DNA of 64,000 nucleotides from Streptomyces lincolnensis. GTDB taxonomy: Bacteria > Actinomycetota > Actinomycetes > Streptomycetales > Streptomycetaceae. The position numbers and the translations under genes were made by a program. Below are positions 16,196 to 24,833 of this stretch, piece after piece; position 1 is the first letter of the stretch; every line of letters starts with the position of its first letter. The DNA is taken from NCBI RefSeq assembly GCF_021173675.1, contig NZ_JAIHON010000005.1, positions 1 through 64,000 on the forward strand. Reading direction: 5' to 3'. The notes below the pieces were generated by a model. It was not told the DNA's origin. It did no database searches and saw only the letters and a program-made list of their open reading frames with translations.

Positions 16196-17557
16196 ATGGG
16201 CGTGGACGTGAGGGCATGGGCCCCGGCAGGGCAGCGCTGGGCGGCGCGGGCGTCGCTCGCGTCCGCCGGGCTGGCCGTGCTGCTGCCGGTCGGCTTCGGT
16301 GGTGTGACCGGACTGCTGCTGGTCGTCGCCGGACTGGCCGGAGCGGCCGTCACGGCGGCCGCGGTGTGGTGGGCACTGACCAACCGCGGCCCGATACGGG
16401 TGGTGGCGGCCGTGGTCGCCGTGGCCGTCCCCGCCGTACTGATCACGCTGTTCGCGGCGACCCTGTGGTGGGTGCTGCTGCTGTCGGGGGCGCTGTGGGC
16501 ACTCGCCGTGGGGGCCGGGCGGCACGCGCTGCGCAGCACCGGGCTGCGCTCCCCGCGGCAGAAGGAGTACCGCACGCCCGCGCCGCGGCGCCCCTTCCTG
16601 CTGATGAACCCGCGCTCGGGCGGCGGGAAGGTCGAGCGCTTCGGACTGAAGGAGAAGGCCGAACGGCTGGGCGCGGAGGTGCTGTTGCTCGACACCGAGG
16701 AGCAGCAGGACGTCACCGCGCTGGCCCGGGACGCGGTGGCCCGGGGCGCCGACCTGCTGGGCGTGGCCGGGGGCGACGGCACCCAGGCGCTGGTCGCGGC
16801 GGTCGCCGCCGAGCACGGCATCCCGTTCATGGTCGTCACCGCCGGCACCCGCAACCACTTCGCCATGGACCTCGGCCTCGACCGCACCGACCCGGCCGCC
16901 TCCCTGGACGCGCTGAGCGACGGGGTGGAGCTGCGGGTCGACCTGGGCTTCGCGGGCGGCCTGCCCTTCGTCAACAACGCCTCGTTCGGCACCTATGCGG
17001 CCGTCATCCAGAGCCCCGCCTACCGCGACGCCAAGGTGGGCACGGCGCTGGACCTGCTGCCCGACCTGCTCACCCGCCGGGAGGGCGCCCGGCTCACGGC
17101 GTACGTCCGGGACACCGTCCTCACCGACCCGCACGCCGTGCTGATCAGCAACAACCCCTACCGCACCGACGATCCGCTCGGCCTCGGCCGCCGCCACCGG
17201 CTGGACTCCGGGGTGCTCGGCGTCCTCGGCCTCCGGGTGGACAGCGCGGCGGAGGCGGCGGTGCTGCTCCTGGACCCGGAGCCGAAGGGACTCACGATCA
17301 CGACCGCCCGCGAGGTGGTCGTGGCCGCGGACCGCCCGGAGATCGAGGTCGGCCTCGACGGCGAGGCCCTGACCCTGCCCTCCCCGGTCCACTGCCACAT
17401 CACCCCCGGCGCCCTGCGCGTCCGCGTCCCCCGCGACCGCCCCGGCGTCCCGGAGCCCGCGCCGCGCATGAACTGGCGGCGGCTGCGCAAGCTGGCGGCG
17501 TCGGTGGGGCGCACGGCTGTGCCGCGGCGGCCCGGGCGCCGTAAGACCCTTCTGTGA
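16196..17557 (+). CDS. diacylglycerol/lipid kinase-family protein with N-terminal membrane helices
   Basis: Residues 1-115 contain three to four hydrophobic segments, unlike soluble DgkB or YegS. From about residue 130 the DAGK catalytic domain follows: FLLMNPRSGGGK (nucleotide-binding glycine loop), LLGVAGGDGTQALVAA (GGDGT motif) and VVTAGTRNHFAMDLGLD. The family phosphorylates diacylglycerol, sphingoid bases or related lipids with ATP. The exact lipid is not predictable. The C-terminus is arginine-rich. Length 453 aa, ATG start with GGAG upstream. Confidence 0.85.
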   Translation: MGVDVRAWAPAGQRWAARASLASAGLAVLLPVGFGGVTGLLLVVAGLAGAAVTAAAVWWALTNRGPIRVVAAVVAVAVPAVLITLFAATLWWVLLLSGALWALAVGAGRHALRSTGLRSPRQKEYRTPAPRRPFLLMNPRSGGGKVERFGLKEKAERLGAEVLLLDTEEQQDVTALARDAVARGADLLGVAGGDGTQALVAAVAAEHGIPFMVVTAGTRNHFAMDLGLDRTDPAASLDALSDGVELRVDLGFAGGLPFVNNASFGTYAAVIQSPAYRDAKVGTALDLLPDLLTRREGARLTAYVRDTVLTDPHAVLISNNPYRTDDPLGLGRRHRLDSGVLGVLGLRVDSAAEAAVLLLDPEPKGLTITTAREVVVAADRPEIEVGLDGEALTLPSPVHCHITPGALRVRVPRDRPGVPEPAPRMNWRRLRKLAASVGRTAVPRRPGRRKTLL

Positions 17558-17606
17558 TACGGGGCCTGTGACACGGCGCCTGTGATATGGGCCTGTGATA
17601 CGGGAG
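17554..17606 (+). repeat. degenerate tandem repeat of a CCTGTGATAYGG unit
   Basis: Three to four imperfect copies of (GC)CTGTGATACGGG/CCTGTGACACGG lie between the stop codons of two convergent genes. They give no stable hairpin. Probably slippage-generated. Confidence 0.5.
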
Positions 17607-17607
17607 T

Positions 17608-17934
17608 TCAGGCCTGGCCGGTCTCGAAGCGGGAGATCCTGCCGTCGTCCCCGACCGTGAAGTTCCACCGGGTGCGCATCTCGCCCCAGGTGTCGTTGCT
17701 GTAGCGGGCGAGGAGGACGCGGCCGCCCTGGGACTCGTTGTCGACCTCCAGGTGGCCGTGGGTGGAGAAGATCTCCCGGTCGGTCCACTCGTCGAGGTCA
17801 CGGTCACTGCCGTCGTCCGCCATGGTGGCGCCGGGGGCGAGCAGCGCCTGGAAGGCGTCCCGGTCATGGGCGTTGACGGCCGCGACGAAGGCCCGGACGG
17901 CCGGGTCGCTGAGTTTGGCGGTCTGAATCGTCAT
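17608..17934 (-). CDS. SnoaL-like/NTF2-fold polyketide-cyclase-type protein
   Basis: The 108-aa protein has the small cone fold pattern of the SnoaL-like/NTF2 superfamily: VRAFVAAVNAHDRDAFQALLAPGATMADDGS, then a WTDREIFSTHG segment and beta strands ending FTVGDDGRISRFETG. Members are isomerases, cyclases or ligand-binding proteins, and no reaction can be assigned. Start set at ATG 17934. A GTG at 17949 is also in frame. It faces the lipid kinase gene and is unconnected with the polyketide cluster further right. Confidence 0.7.
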   Translation of the reverse strand: MTIQTAKLSDPAVRAFVAAVNAHDRDAFQALLAPGATMADDGSDRDLDEWTDREIFSTHGHLEVDNESQGGRVLLARYSNDTWGEMRTRWNFTVGDDGRISRFETGQA

Positions 17935-18057
17935 GGCAGCCAGACTCACACCGCCCGCCGGGGCCCGCCACCCGAACGGCGGCGCGCGTGTCCCGGCCGG
18001 GTGTGGGGAGTGCGACGGTGGAGACCCGTGAGCTTTCCGTCCTATCCGGGAGTCATC

Positions 18058-18615
18058 GTGACCTCATACGACCGACGTGATCTGGGCCTGCTGCTGCTCC
18101 GGCTGGGCACCGGCGGAGTCCTGGCCGCGCACGGCGCGCAGAAGCTGTTCGGGTGGTTCGGCGGGCACGGCCTTGAGGGCACCGGCCAGTGGTTCGAGTC
18201 CGTCGGGTACGCGCCCGGCAAGGAGAGCGCCCTGGCGGCGGGGATGTCGGAGGCCGGCGGCGGGACCCTGCTGGCCCTGGGCCTGGCGACCCCGGCGGCC
18301 GGTGCGGCGGCGGCCGGGGCGATGGCGGGCGCCGCCGCGGTGCACGCCCCGAACGGCTTCTTCAACCAGGGCGGCGGCTACGAGTACGCGGCGGCCCTCG
18401 GCCTGACCGCGGCCGGCCTCGCCGTCACCGGCCCCGGCCGGCTCTCCCTCGACCACGCCCTCGGCCACGCGGTCGACCGCAACTGGATGGTCCCGGCCGC
18501 CTTCGCCGCCACGGGGCTGGTCACCGCCCTGGTCGTGGGCGCCCGCGCCAAGCGGCTGCGCAAGCGGGCGGACGGCGAGCAGGAGGCCCTGTTCGAGGAG
18601 ACGTTCGACGAGTAG
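18058..18615 (+). CDS. DoxX-family membrane protein
   Basis: The 185-aa integral membrane protein has four hydrophobic segments and the DoxX-type opening LGLLLLRLGTGGVLAAHGAQKLFGWFGGHG. DoxX-like proteins are small quinone- or thiol-related membrane proteins of largely unknown biochemical role. The start is set at GTG 18058 with GGGAG 6 bp upstream. A GTG at 18028 is in frame with another acceptable site. The tail is charged and cytoplasmic (RAKRLRKRADGEQ). Confidence 0.85.
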   Translation: MTSYDRRDLGLLLLRLGTGGVLAAHGAQKLFGWFGGHGLEGTGQWFESVGYAPGKESALAAGMSEAGGGTLLALGLATPAAGAAAAGAMAGAAAVHAPNGFFNQGGGYEYAAALGLTAAGLAVTGPGRLSLDHALGHAVDRNWMVPAAFAATGLVTALVVGARAKRLRKRADGEQEALFEETFDE

Positions 18616-18674
18616 GGGCATACCGCCGGACAGCACCGGGTCGTGCGGGCACGGCGGCATGACAGGCTGCCCGC

Positions 18675-19166
18675 ATGACTGATCGGGCCGCCCTCCCTGA
18701 CCCTTCCGACACCTCCTCCGACGCCTCCTTCGGCACCTCCTCCGACACCTCCTTCGGTACTCCCCCCGACCTGTGGGGCTCCATCGACGGGCTGTGGGCC
18801 TGGCTGGAGGCCAACCGGCCGGCCGGCGACGACGCCCAGAGCCTGCTGATGCGCATGCTGAAGCTGTCGGAGGAGGTCGGCGAGGTCGCTCAGGCGGTGA
18901 TCGGGGCGACCGGCCGGAACCCGCGCAAGGGCGTCACCCACACCTGGGAGGACGTCGAGAGCGAGCTGTGCGACGTGGTGATCACGGCCCTGGTGGCCCT
19001 GCGGACGCTCACCCCGGACACCCATGAGGTCTTCACACGGCATCTGGCCCGGGTGACGGAACGGTCACGGCCCGGCGGCCGAACCCCGCCGGCTCCCGGT
19101 CCGGCCGGGGCCGGGTCCTGGCCGGGCTCGCCAGGCCGAGCCGGGTCAGGAACCGCTGGAGGGTGA
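18675..19166 (+). CDS. MazG-like nucleotide pyrophosphohydrolase
   Basis: The conserved core (about residues 55-120) is the MazG-like fold: LLMRMLKLSEEVGEVAQAVIGATGRNPRK, with the E-x-x-E metal-binding helix, then WEDVESELCDVVITALVALRTL carrying the second acidic pair (E-x-x-D). These enzymes hydrolyse NTPs or dNTPs to monophosphates. The first 35 residues are a low-complexity Ser/Thr/Asp stretch (repeats of SDTSFGT) not needed for the fold. The last 45 residues are Pro/Gly/Arg-rich and are encoded by DNA that overlaps the convergent ROK gene by 134 bp, so the real protein may be shorter in relatives. Confidence 0.78.
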   Translation: MTDRAALPDPSDTSSDASFGTSSDTSFGTPPDLWGSIDGLWAWLEANRPAGDDAQSLLMRMLKLSEEVGEVAQAVIGATGRNPRKGVTHTWEDVESELCDVVITALVALRTLTPDTHEVFTRHLARVTERSRPGGRTPPAPGPAGAGSWPGSPGRAGSGTAGG

Positions 19167-20328
19167 AGGCGGCCATGCCGAGGGCGACCGCGTTGCCCGG
19201 GACCTGGGACGGCTCGACGGTGAGGCCAGGCAGGGAGCCGGGCAGGACGTGGTGGGGCAGTTCGTCGCGCACGGCGGGCACGAGCCGGTCGGCGAGGGCC
19301 TCCGAGGCCCAGCCGGTGAGGGTGATGTGCGGGACGTCGAGCAGGTTGACCAGGTCCCCGAGGCCGGCGGCGAGATAGCGCCCGGTGCGCAGGACGAGCG
19401 CAGACAGCGCCGGATCCCCCGCGGCGAGGCCCTCGGCGACCGCCTCCACGAAGTCGCGCTGCCGCGGCTGCCGCAGCGTGGGGTGGCCCGGGTCGATCTC
19501 GGCGAGGGTCGTGCGCAGGCCGGGGGCACCGACGTACGCCTCGACGCAGCCGCGCCGGCCGCACCGGCACGCCCGGCCGTCCAGTTCCAGGAGCGTGTGC
19601 CCCCACTCGCCGGCGTTGTTGGTGATGCCGCGGATCAGCGAGCCGTCGAGGGCGATCCCGGCGCCGACCCCGGTGCCCAGGTTGACGACGGCCATGCTGT
19701 CCACGACGTTGCCGACGCCGAACCACATCTCGGACAGGATGACGGCCTTGAGCGGATTGTCGACGTACACCGGGATGGCGAGGCGCTGCTCCAACAGCTC
19801 CTCGATGTGGACGTCGTGCCAGTCCCAGTTCGGCGCGAAGACCGAGACACCGGCGTCGGGGTGGACGTGCCCCGGCATGCTCACCCCGACGCCGATGACG
19901 CGTTCCCGCTCGCTCTCGTCGGCGCCGAGAGCCCGGTCGACCGCGCGGACGATGCCGTCGACGACGTAGCCCGGGTCGTTCTCCTTCTCGTCCAGCGCGA
20001 CCTCGGCGTGGCTGAGGACGTCGAGCGCGAGGTCGTGGACGACGGCGTCGACGTAGGTCTCGGCCACGTCGACGCCGACGATGCGGCCGCGGTCCGGGGC
20101 GATGGTCAGCCGCTCCTGCGGCCGTCCCCCGGTGTTGCGCTCCACGGCGGCGATGTGCAGGACGCCTCCGGACAGGAACTCGGTGACGAGGGTCGCCACG
20201 GTCGCCTGGCTGAGCCCGGTGTGCCGGGCGAGCTCCTGGCGGGTGGACGGCCCGAGTTCGAACAAAGCGTGCAGAACCTCGAACCGGTTCTCGCTACGAA
20301 GATCACGGGCCGTGTGCCGCGCCACCAT
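19033..20328 (-). CDS. ROK-family transcriptional repressor of the adjacent sugar operon
   Basis: The 431-aa protein has an N-terminal winged helix (residues 10-65, with the HTH core STRQELARHTGLSQATVATLVTEF) joined to a ROK sugar-binding domain. GGRPQERLTIAP, VVNLGTGVGAGI and the zinc motif CRCGRRGCVEAY (C-x-C-x-x-x-x-C) are clear. Such proteins bind an operator and release it when a sugar or sugar phosphate binds. It is the last gene of a five-gene leftward operon (binding protein, two permeases, beta-galactosidase, ROK), so it most likely controls that operon. Its C-terminal tail (about 40 residues, Arg/Pro-rich) overlaps the convergent MazG-like gene. Confidence 0.9.
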   Translation of the reverse strand: MVARHTARDLRSENRFEVLHALFELGPSTRQELARHTGLSQATVATLVTEFLSGGVLHIAAVERNTGGRPQERLTIAPDRGRIVGVDVAETYVDAVVHDLALDVLSHAEVALDEKENDPGYVVDGIVRAVDRALGADESERERVIGVGVSMPGHVHPDAGVSVFAPNWDWHDVHIEELLEQRLAIPVYVDNPLKAVILSEMWFGVGNVVDSMAVVNLGTGVGAGIALDGSLIRGITNNAGEWGHTLLELDGRACRCGRRGCVEAYVGAPGLRTTLAEIDPGHPTLRQPRQRDFVEAVAEGLAAGDPALSALVLRTGRYLAAGLGDLVNLLDVPHITLTGWASEALADRLVPAVRDELPHHVLPGSLPGLTVEPSQVPGNAVALGMAAFTLQRFLTRLGLASPARTRPRPDREPAGFGRRAVTVPSPGPDAV

Positions 20329-20347
20329 GCTCCTTCAGCGGTCAGGG

Positions 20348-22924
20348 TCAGCTGTCAGGGGACTCCAGCCGCAGCGTACGGAGTTCCGCGCCCCCTGGCC
20401 CGGCGGCCCCCCGCACCAGCAGGGTCAGCCCGGACCAACCCGCGGGGATCCAGAGTACGTTCGAATCCCCGCCGGAGAAGGCCGGCCGGTCGCCGGCCCA
20501 GACACGGCCCACGCACTCCCCGCCGGCCCAGCCGGTCACCCGGATCCGCGACCCGTCCAGCCGTACCAGCAGGCCGTCGTGGGAGGGTGGCAGGTCGACG
20601 TCGAGCCATGCCTCCTCCCCCGGTTCCAGGGCCAGCGGCAGCCGGACCTCCGGCCCGGCGGCGGGCTCGGTGGCGAACCCGGTGAGCAGGTCGTCGTCCT
20701 GCGCGGAGCACGTCCAGCCGGTCACCGGGTCCAGGCCGAGCAGTTCGGCCCGGAGGCCGCCGCCGCTGGGGTGGTGCGGCACGGTGACCGAGATCCGGCG
20801 GGTCCCGGCGGGCAGCAGGACCCAGGGGTCCTCGGTGTGGACGGTGTACGGCTCGCCGTCGTCCACGCTCACCCGCACCGGCTCGACCACGCCCTTGAGG
20901 TGCAGTGCGCAGGCCGTGTCCGAGCGGATCTCGCGGCTGTAGGTGACGGGCACGCCGACCCGGGTGCTGCTCCAGCCGCCCAGCACGCGCAGGGGCGCCG
21001 GCCGGCCCGCCCAGTGGCCGTGCACCGACCACAGGGCGGAGACGTCCGTCGTCTCCCGGACCGTCCACAGCGTGCCGAGTCCGCGCAGCGCGCCGAGACG
21101 GAGGGCCGGCAGGCGCGCGTCGTCGAAGTTGGCGTGCCCCCAGATCTCCACGACGGCCTCGATCCCGACCGGCCCGGTCGCCGCGCGGACGTCGATCCGC
21201 TCGGCCGCCCCGAACCCGGCGATCGTCGGCCGCACTTGCCCGCCGATCGTCAGGTCGACGATGTCCGCCGCCCCGACGAGCAGCAGTTCGTCGACGCCGG
21301 TCAGTTCCGCCGTCGCCCGGTAGGTGCCGCGCCCCCGGTACACACCGAGCGACTCCAGCGTCGGCGGCAACTCGTGCCCGCCCGCGGCCTTCTCCGGCGC
21401 GGTCCCCGTCCGCCGCCGCATCTCGCGTACGGCGACGGGCGGCCTGGTGGCCCGCGCCGGCTCCGGCTCGTCAAGACGCACCGTGCCGTCCCGGTCCACC
21501 CCGTGCAGGCGTACGGCGTCCCCCGGTGCCAGCGCGACGAGGATCAGCCCCTCGACCGTCGCCCGCTCCGGCGCTCCGGGCACCGGTGCCGGGATCTCCA
21601 CCCCGGTGCCGTCCACGACGACGGTGACCGGCACCTCGGAGGAGAACGTCAGCACGCCCTCCGACGCCGCCACCAGATCCGCGGACGCCAGGGTGAGCGT
21701 CCCGTCGTACCCCCAGGGCCGCAGGGGCACGTCCACCAGCATCAGCGGACAGGAGTCGGCGGCGACGGCGACGGGCACGCCGTTCACGACCGCCGTACCG
21801 GCCTCCTTGCCGAGATGCGGTACGGCGACGAGCTGACCGCCCTCGTCGAGGTCGAGGGCCGACGGTGACGAGCTGGTCGGGAAGTCGGCGGTGATCCCCA
21901 CGCGCGGCAGGGCCGAGGTGGCGAGCGCGAGGCGCGGCCCGAGGACGTCGATGACCCGGGCGAGCAGTTGGCCCTCGGCGTACTCGGGGCGTTCGGCGCC
22001 GGTGGAGGAGACGTAGCCGCCGAAGTCGTAGCCGTGACTCATGAAGTTGCCGGGTCTGCCCCAGTTCCCGGTGGACGGGGTGTACCCGAAGTTCCAGCCG
22101 GACGACTGGAGATAGGGCGCGATCAGCGAGGCGCCGCTCGCCAGGAGCCGCCGCAGGGTGCGGTGGCGGCGGTTGGTCTCGGTGACCAGCAGGGGCAGGT
22201 CGCGCTCGGCCAACAGCTCGGCGTAGCGCCGTACTTCGGGTTCGATGTCCGGGGAGTCGTCGTCCGGGTAGAAGTTGGCCGCCGGGACGACACCCGGGAC
22301 GTCGCCGGTGGCTCCTTCCAGGTCGCCCTGTCCGGAGCAGGCGATCAGCGGCACGGTGATGCCGTGGCCGAGGGCCTGGTCGCGCAGGGCGGTCACATAG
22401 GCCGTGCGGTCCTCGCAGTCGAAGAAGTCCAGCTCGTTCTCCAACTGCACCATGATCACAGGGCCGTTCGCCGGGTACTGGCGCTCGGCGAGGAGCGGCA
22501 GCACCTGGTCGAACCAGGCGGTGACCTGCGCGAGGAAGCGCGGCTCGTGCTGGCGCACCCGCAGGTCGGGATCGAGTCCCAGCCAGGCCGGCAGGGCGCC
22601 GCCGTCCCACTCGGAGCAGATGTAGGGACCCGGCCGTGCGATGACGTACAGCCCGGCTTCCCGTGCGAGGTCCAGGAAGGCGGCGACATCGCGGCGGCCC
22701 TCGAAGTCCCAGCGCCCCGGGGCCGTCTCGTGGAAGTTCCACGGGAGGTAGACGTCGACGCAGGTGTAGCCGGAGGCCCGTACCTGTGCGAGCCGGGCCC
22801 GCCACTGCTCCCTGGGGAGGCGGAAGTAGAACAGCGACGCGCACAGCAGGGTGCGCGGCCGGCCGTCGACCCACACCGACCCGCCGTCGAGCCGGACGGC
22901 TTCGATGGTCTGCGTACGGTTCAC
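20348..22924 (-). CDS. beta-galactosidase, GH35-like
   Basis: The 858-aa enzyme begins with the GH35 TIM-barrel pattern: CASLFYFRLPREQWRARLAQVRASGYTCVDVYLPWNFHE, then YVIARPGPYICSEWDGGALPAWL and the acid/base region VIMVQLENELDFFDC (glutamate in Q-L-E-N-E). The nucleophile is expected in LPLLVTETN (about residue 250). The rest is beta-rich jelly-roll/carbohydrate-binding domains. No signal peptide is present, so it acts inside the cell on an oligosaccharide imported by the ABC transporter encoded just upstream. The ATG overlaps the stop of the permease gene (ATGA). It should cleave a terminal beta-galactoside, though the exact substrate is unknown. Confidence 0.85.
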   Translation of the reverse strand: MNRTQTIEAVRLDGGSVWVDGRPRTLLCASLFYFRLPREQWRARLAQVRASGYTCVDVYLPWNFHETAPGRWDFEGRRDVAAFLDLAREAGLYVIARPGPYICSEWDGGALPAWLGLDPDLRVRQHEPRFLAQVTAWFDQVLPLLAERQYPANGPVIMVQLENELDFFDCEDRTAYVTALRDQALGHGITVPLIACSGQGDLEGATGDVPGVVPAANFYPDDDSPDIEPEVRRYAELLAERDLPLLVTETNRRHRTLRRLLASGASLIAPYLQSSGWNFGYTPSTGNWGRPGNFMSHGYDFGGYVSSTGAERPEYAEGQLLARVIDVLGPRLALATSALPRVGITADFPTSSSPSALDLDEGGQLVAVPHLGKEAGTAVVNGVPVAVAADSCPLMLVDVPLRPWGYDGTLTLASADLVAASEGVLTFSSEVPVTVVVDGTGVEIPAPVPGAPERATVEGLILVALAPGDAVRLHGVDRDGTVRLDEPEPARATRPPVAVREMRRRTGTAPEKAAGGHELPPTLESLGVYRGRGTYRATAELTGVDELLLVGAADIVDLTIGGQVRPTIAGFGAAERIDVRAATGPVGIEAVVEIWGHANFDDARLPALRLGALRGLGTLWTVRETTDVSALWSVHGHWAGRPAPLRVLGGWSSTRVGVPVTYSREIRSDTACALHLKGVVEPVRVSVDDGEPYTVHTEDPWVLLPAGTRRISVTVPHHPSGGGLRAELLGLDPVTGWTCSAQDDDLLTGFATEPAAGPEVRLPLALEPGEEAWLDVDLPPSHDGLLVRLDGSRIRVTGWAGGECVGRVWAGDRPAFSGGDSNVLWIPAGWSGLTLLVRGAAGPGGAELRTLRLESPDS

Positions 22925-23853
22925 TTCACTCCCGCGCTTCCGCCGCTGATGTCCATTTCGTACAGGTACTTCTGGCCGATGTAGTAGACGATGATCATCG
23001 GCAGGGCGAGCAGGATCGAGCCGACCATCACCAGGTTCCAGGGCGGGGCCTGGCCGGCCTGCGAGGTGGCGGTGATGTACTGCACGCCCAGGGCGAGCGG
23101 CATCTTCGACTCGTCGTTGAGGTAGATCAGGGGGCCCATGAAGTCGCCCCAGGTATGGGTGAGTGTGAAGATGCCGATGGCGATCAGGACGGGCCTGAGC
23201 ATCGGGAACATGATCCGCCGGTAGATGCCGAAGAAGCCCAGGCCGTCCATCATGGCGGCCTCGTCGAGCTGGCTGGGCAGCCGGGAGACGAACTGCCGTA
23301 CCAGGAAGACGTTGAAGGCGTTGGAGAAGAAGTTCGGCACGATCAGCGGCAGGAAGGTGTTCACCCAGCCCAGGTCCCTGAAGAGGATGAACTGGGGGAT
23401 CATCGTGATCTGCGTCGGGATCATCATCGTCGCGATGACGATCAGGAACATCGTGTTCTTGCCCGGTGCCCTCAGCCGGGCGAAGGCGTAGCCGACCAGG
23501 CCGCTGGACAGGACCTGCCCCGCCACCGAGAACAGCGAGATGAGCACCGAGTTGAGCAGGAAGGTGCCCACCGGCAGCTCGGTGCCGAACACCCGGGAGA
23601 AGTTGTCCCAGTGGAACTCGCGCGGGATGACGGTGAACGCGCCGTTGTTCACGGTGGCGTCGCTGGACAGGGCGATCGAACCGACGAAGACCAGCGGGGT
23701 GGTCAGGATCGCGGCGACGATCAGCAGGGTGCCGTAGGTGAAGGGGGTCGCGCGGAACGCCCGTACGGCGGGGGCGTCTTGGCGCTTCCTGCTCCGGCGC
23801 TCCTTGCCCGGTTGCTTCTCGCTGACAGGGGTCGCCAGGGTGGCCACCATCAC
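22921..23853 (-). CDS. carbohydrate ABC transporter permease (MalG/LacG type)
   Basis: This 310-aa inner-membrane permease of a CUT1-type sugar importer has six predicted membrane segments. The EAA loop that contacts the ATPase is visible as LDEAAMMDGLGFFGIYRRIMFPMLRP (about residues 200-225). It has a charged N-terminal tail of about 35 residues. The start overlaps the preceding permease stop by 4 bp, and its own stop overlaps the beta-galactosidase start. No ATPase gene is in the operon, so the transporter presumably uses a shared MsiK-type ATPase, as is usual in Streptomyces. Confidence 0.9.
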   Translation of the reverse strand: MMVATLATPVSEKQPGKERRSRKRQDAPAVRAFRATPFTYGTLLIVAAILTTPLVFVGSIALSSDATVNNGAFTVIPREFHWDNFSRVFGTELPVGTFLLNSVLISLFSVAGQVLSSGLVGYAFARLRAPGKNTMFLIVIATMMIPTQITMIPQFILFRDLGWVNTFLPLIVPNFFSNAFNVFLVRQFVSRLPSQLDEAAMMDGLGFFGIYRRIMFPMLRPVLIAIGIFTLTHTWGDFMGPLIYLNDESKMPLALGVQYITATSQAGQAPPWNLVMVGSILLALPMIIVYYIGQKYLYEMDISGGSAGVK

Positions 23854-24827
23854 TTCACCTCGGTCTCGTAGAACACCCAGCGCCGGGTGGTGCGGAAGGC
23901 GATCACCGTGAAGACCAGGATCACCAGGAACAGCAGCCAGGAGATCGCCGAGGCGTAGCCCATGTGGTAGTAGCTGAACGCCTGGTCGAAGAGGAACGGC
24001 ACCATCGTCTGGGCCGCGTCGTAACCGGCGGGGTTCTTGCCCTTCGCTACGAGGATGTAGACCTGCGAGAAGACCTGGAACGCGGCGATCAGACCCATGA
24101 TCAGGTTGAAGAAGATGATGGGTGTCAGATGCGGCAGCGTGATGCTCCAGAACTGCCGCATCCCGCTCGCGCCGTCGACCTCGGCCGCCTCGTACAGCTC
24201 ACGCGGGATCCCCTTCATCGCGGCGAGCAGCAGCACGGTCGCGGCGCCCGCGCCCCATGTCGACATCAGGATCAGGGCGGGCTTGACCCAGGGGCCGTCG
24301 TACAGCCAGTTGGGGCCGGAGACGCCGAACAGGCCGAGGAAGTCGTTGATCGGGCCGTTCGGCGCGAGCACCATCCGGAAGATCATCGCGGTGGCGACCA
24401 GCGGGATCAGCGTCGGCAGGTAGATCAGGGTGCGGAACAGCTTGCGGGCACGGACCTGCTTGTTGAGCAGGTTCGCCAGCCACAGGCCGATCACCAGGCC
24501 CAGCGGGACCGAGATCGCCGCGTAGTAGAGGGTGTTCCACAGGGCCGTCCAGAACACCGGGTCGTCCGTGAGGAGCTTGGTGTAGTTCTCGAAGCCGACC
24601 CACCGGGGCGGGGTGAAGGAGTCCCAGTCGGTCAGGGAGTAGTAGATCGACGCGATCATCGGCCCGAGCAGGAAGACCAGGAAGCCGATGATCCAGGGCG
24701 AGATGAACAGGTAGAAGGAGAGGGCCTCACGGCGGCGCCGCTTGGAGAGCTTCTGCTTTCCGGGCTTGGGTGAGGCGGTCTTCTCCGCGGCCGCCGGGGC
24801 GGCCTTCGGGGCGGTCGAGGTTGCCAT
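23850..24827 (-). CDS. carbohydrate ABC transporter permease (MalF/LacF type)
   Basis: This 325-aa partner permease has a lysine-rich N-terminal tail (KPGKQKLSKRRRREA) followed by six to seven membrane segments. The EAA motif is YEAAEVDGASGMRQFWSITLPHLTP (about residues 215-240). It pairs with the MalG-type permease encoded next and with the binding protein encoded 6 bp upstream. A sugar specificity cannot be read from the permease, but the downstream beta-galactosidase suggests a galactoside. Confidence 0.9.
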   Translation of the reverse strand: MATSTAPKAAPAAAEKTASPKPGKQKLSKRRRREALSFYLFISPWIIGFLVFLLGPMIASIYYSLTDWDSFTPPRWVGFENYTKLLTDDPVFWTALWNTLYYAAISVPLGLVIGLWLANLLNKQVRARKLFRTLIYLPTLIPLVATAMIFRMVLAPNGPINDFLGLFGVSGPNWLYDGPWVKPALILMSTWGAGAATVLLLAAMKGIPRELYEAAEVDGASGMRQFWSITLPHLTPIIFFNLIMGLIAAFQVFSQVYILVAKGKNPAGYDAAQTMVPFLFDQAFSYYHMGYASAISWLLFLVILVFTVIAFRTTRRWVFYETEVK

Positions 24828-24833
24828 CGCCGG

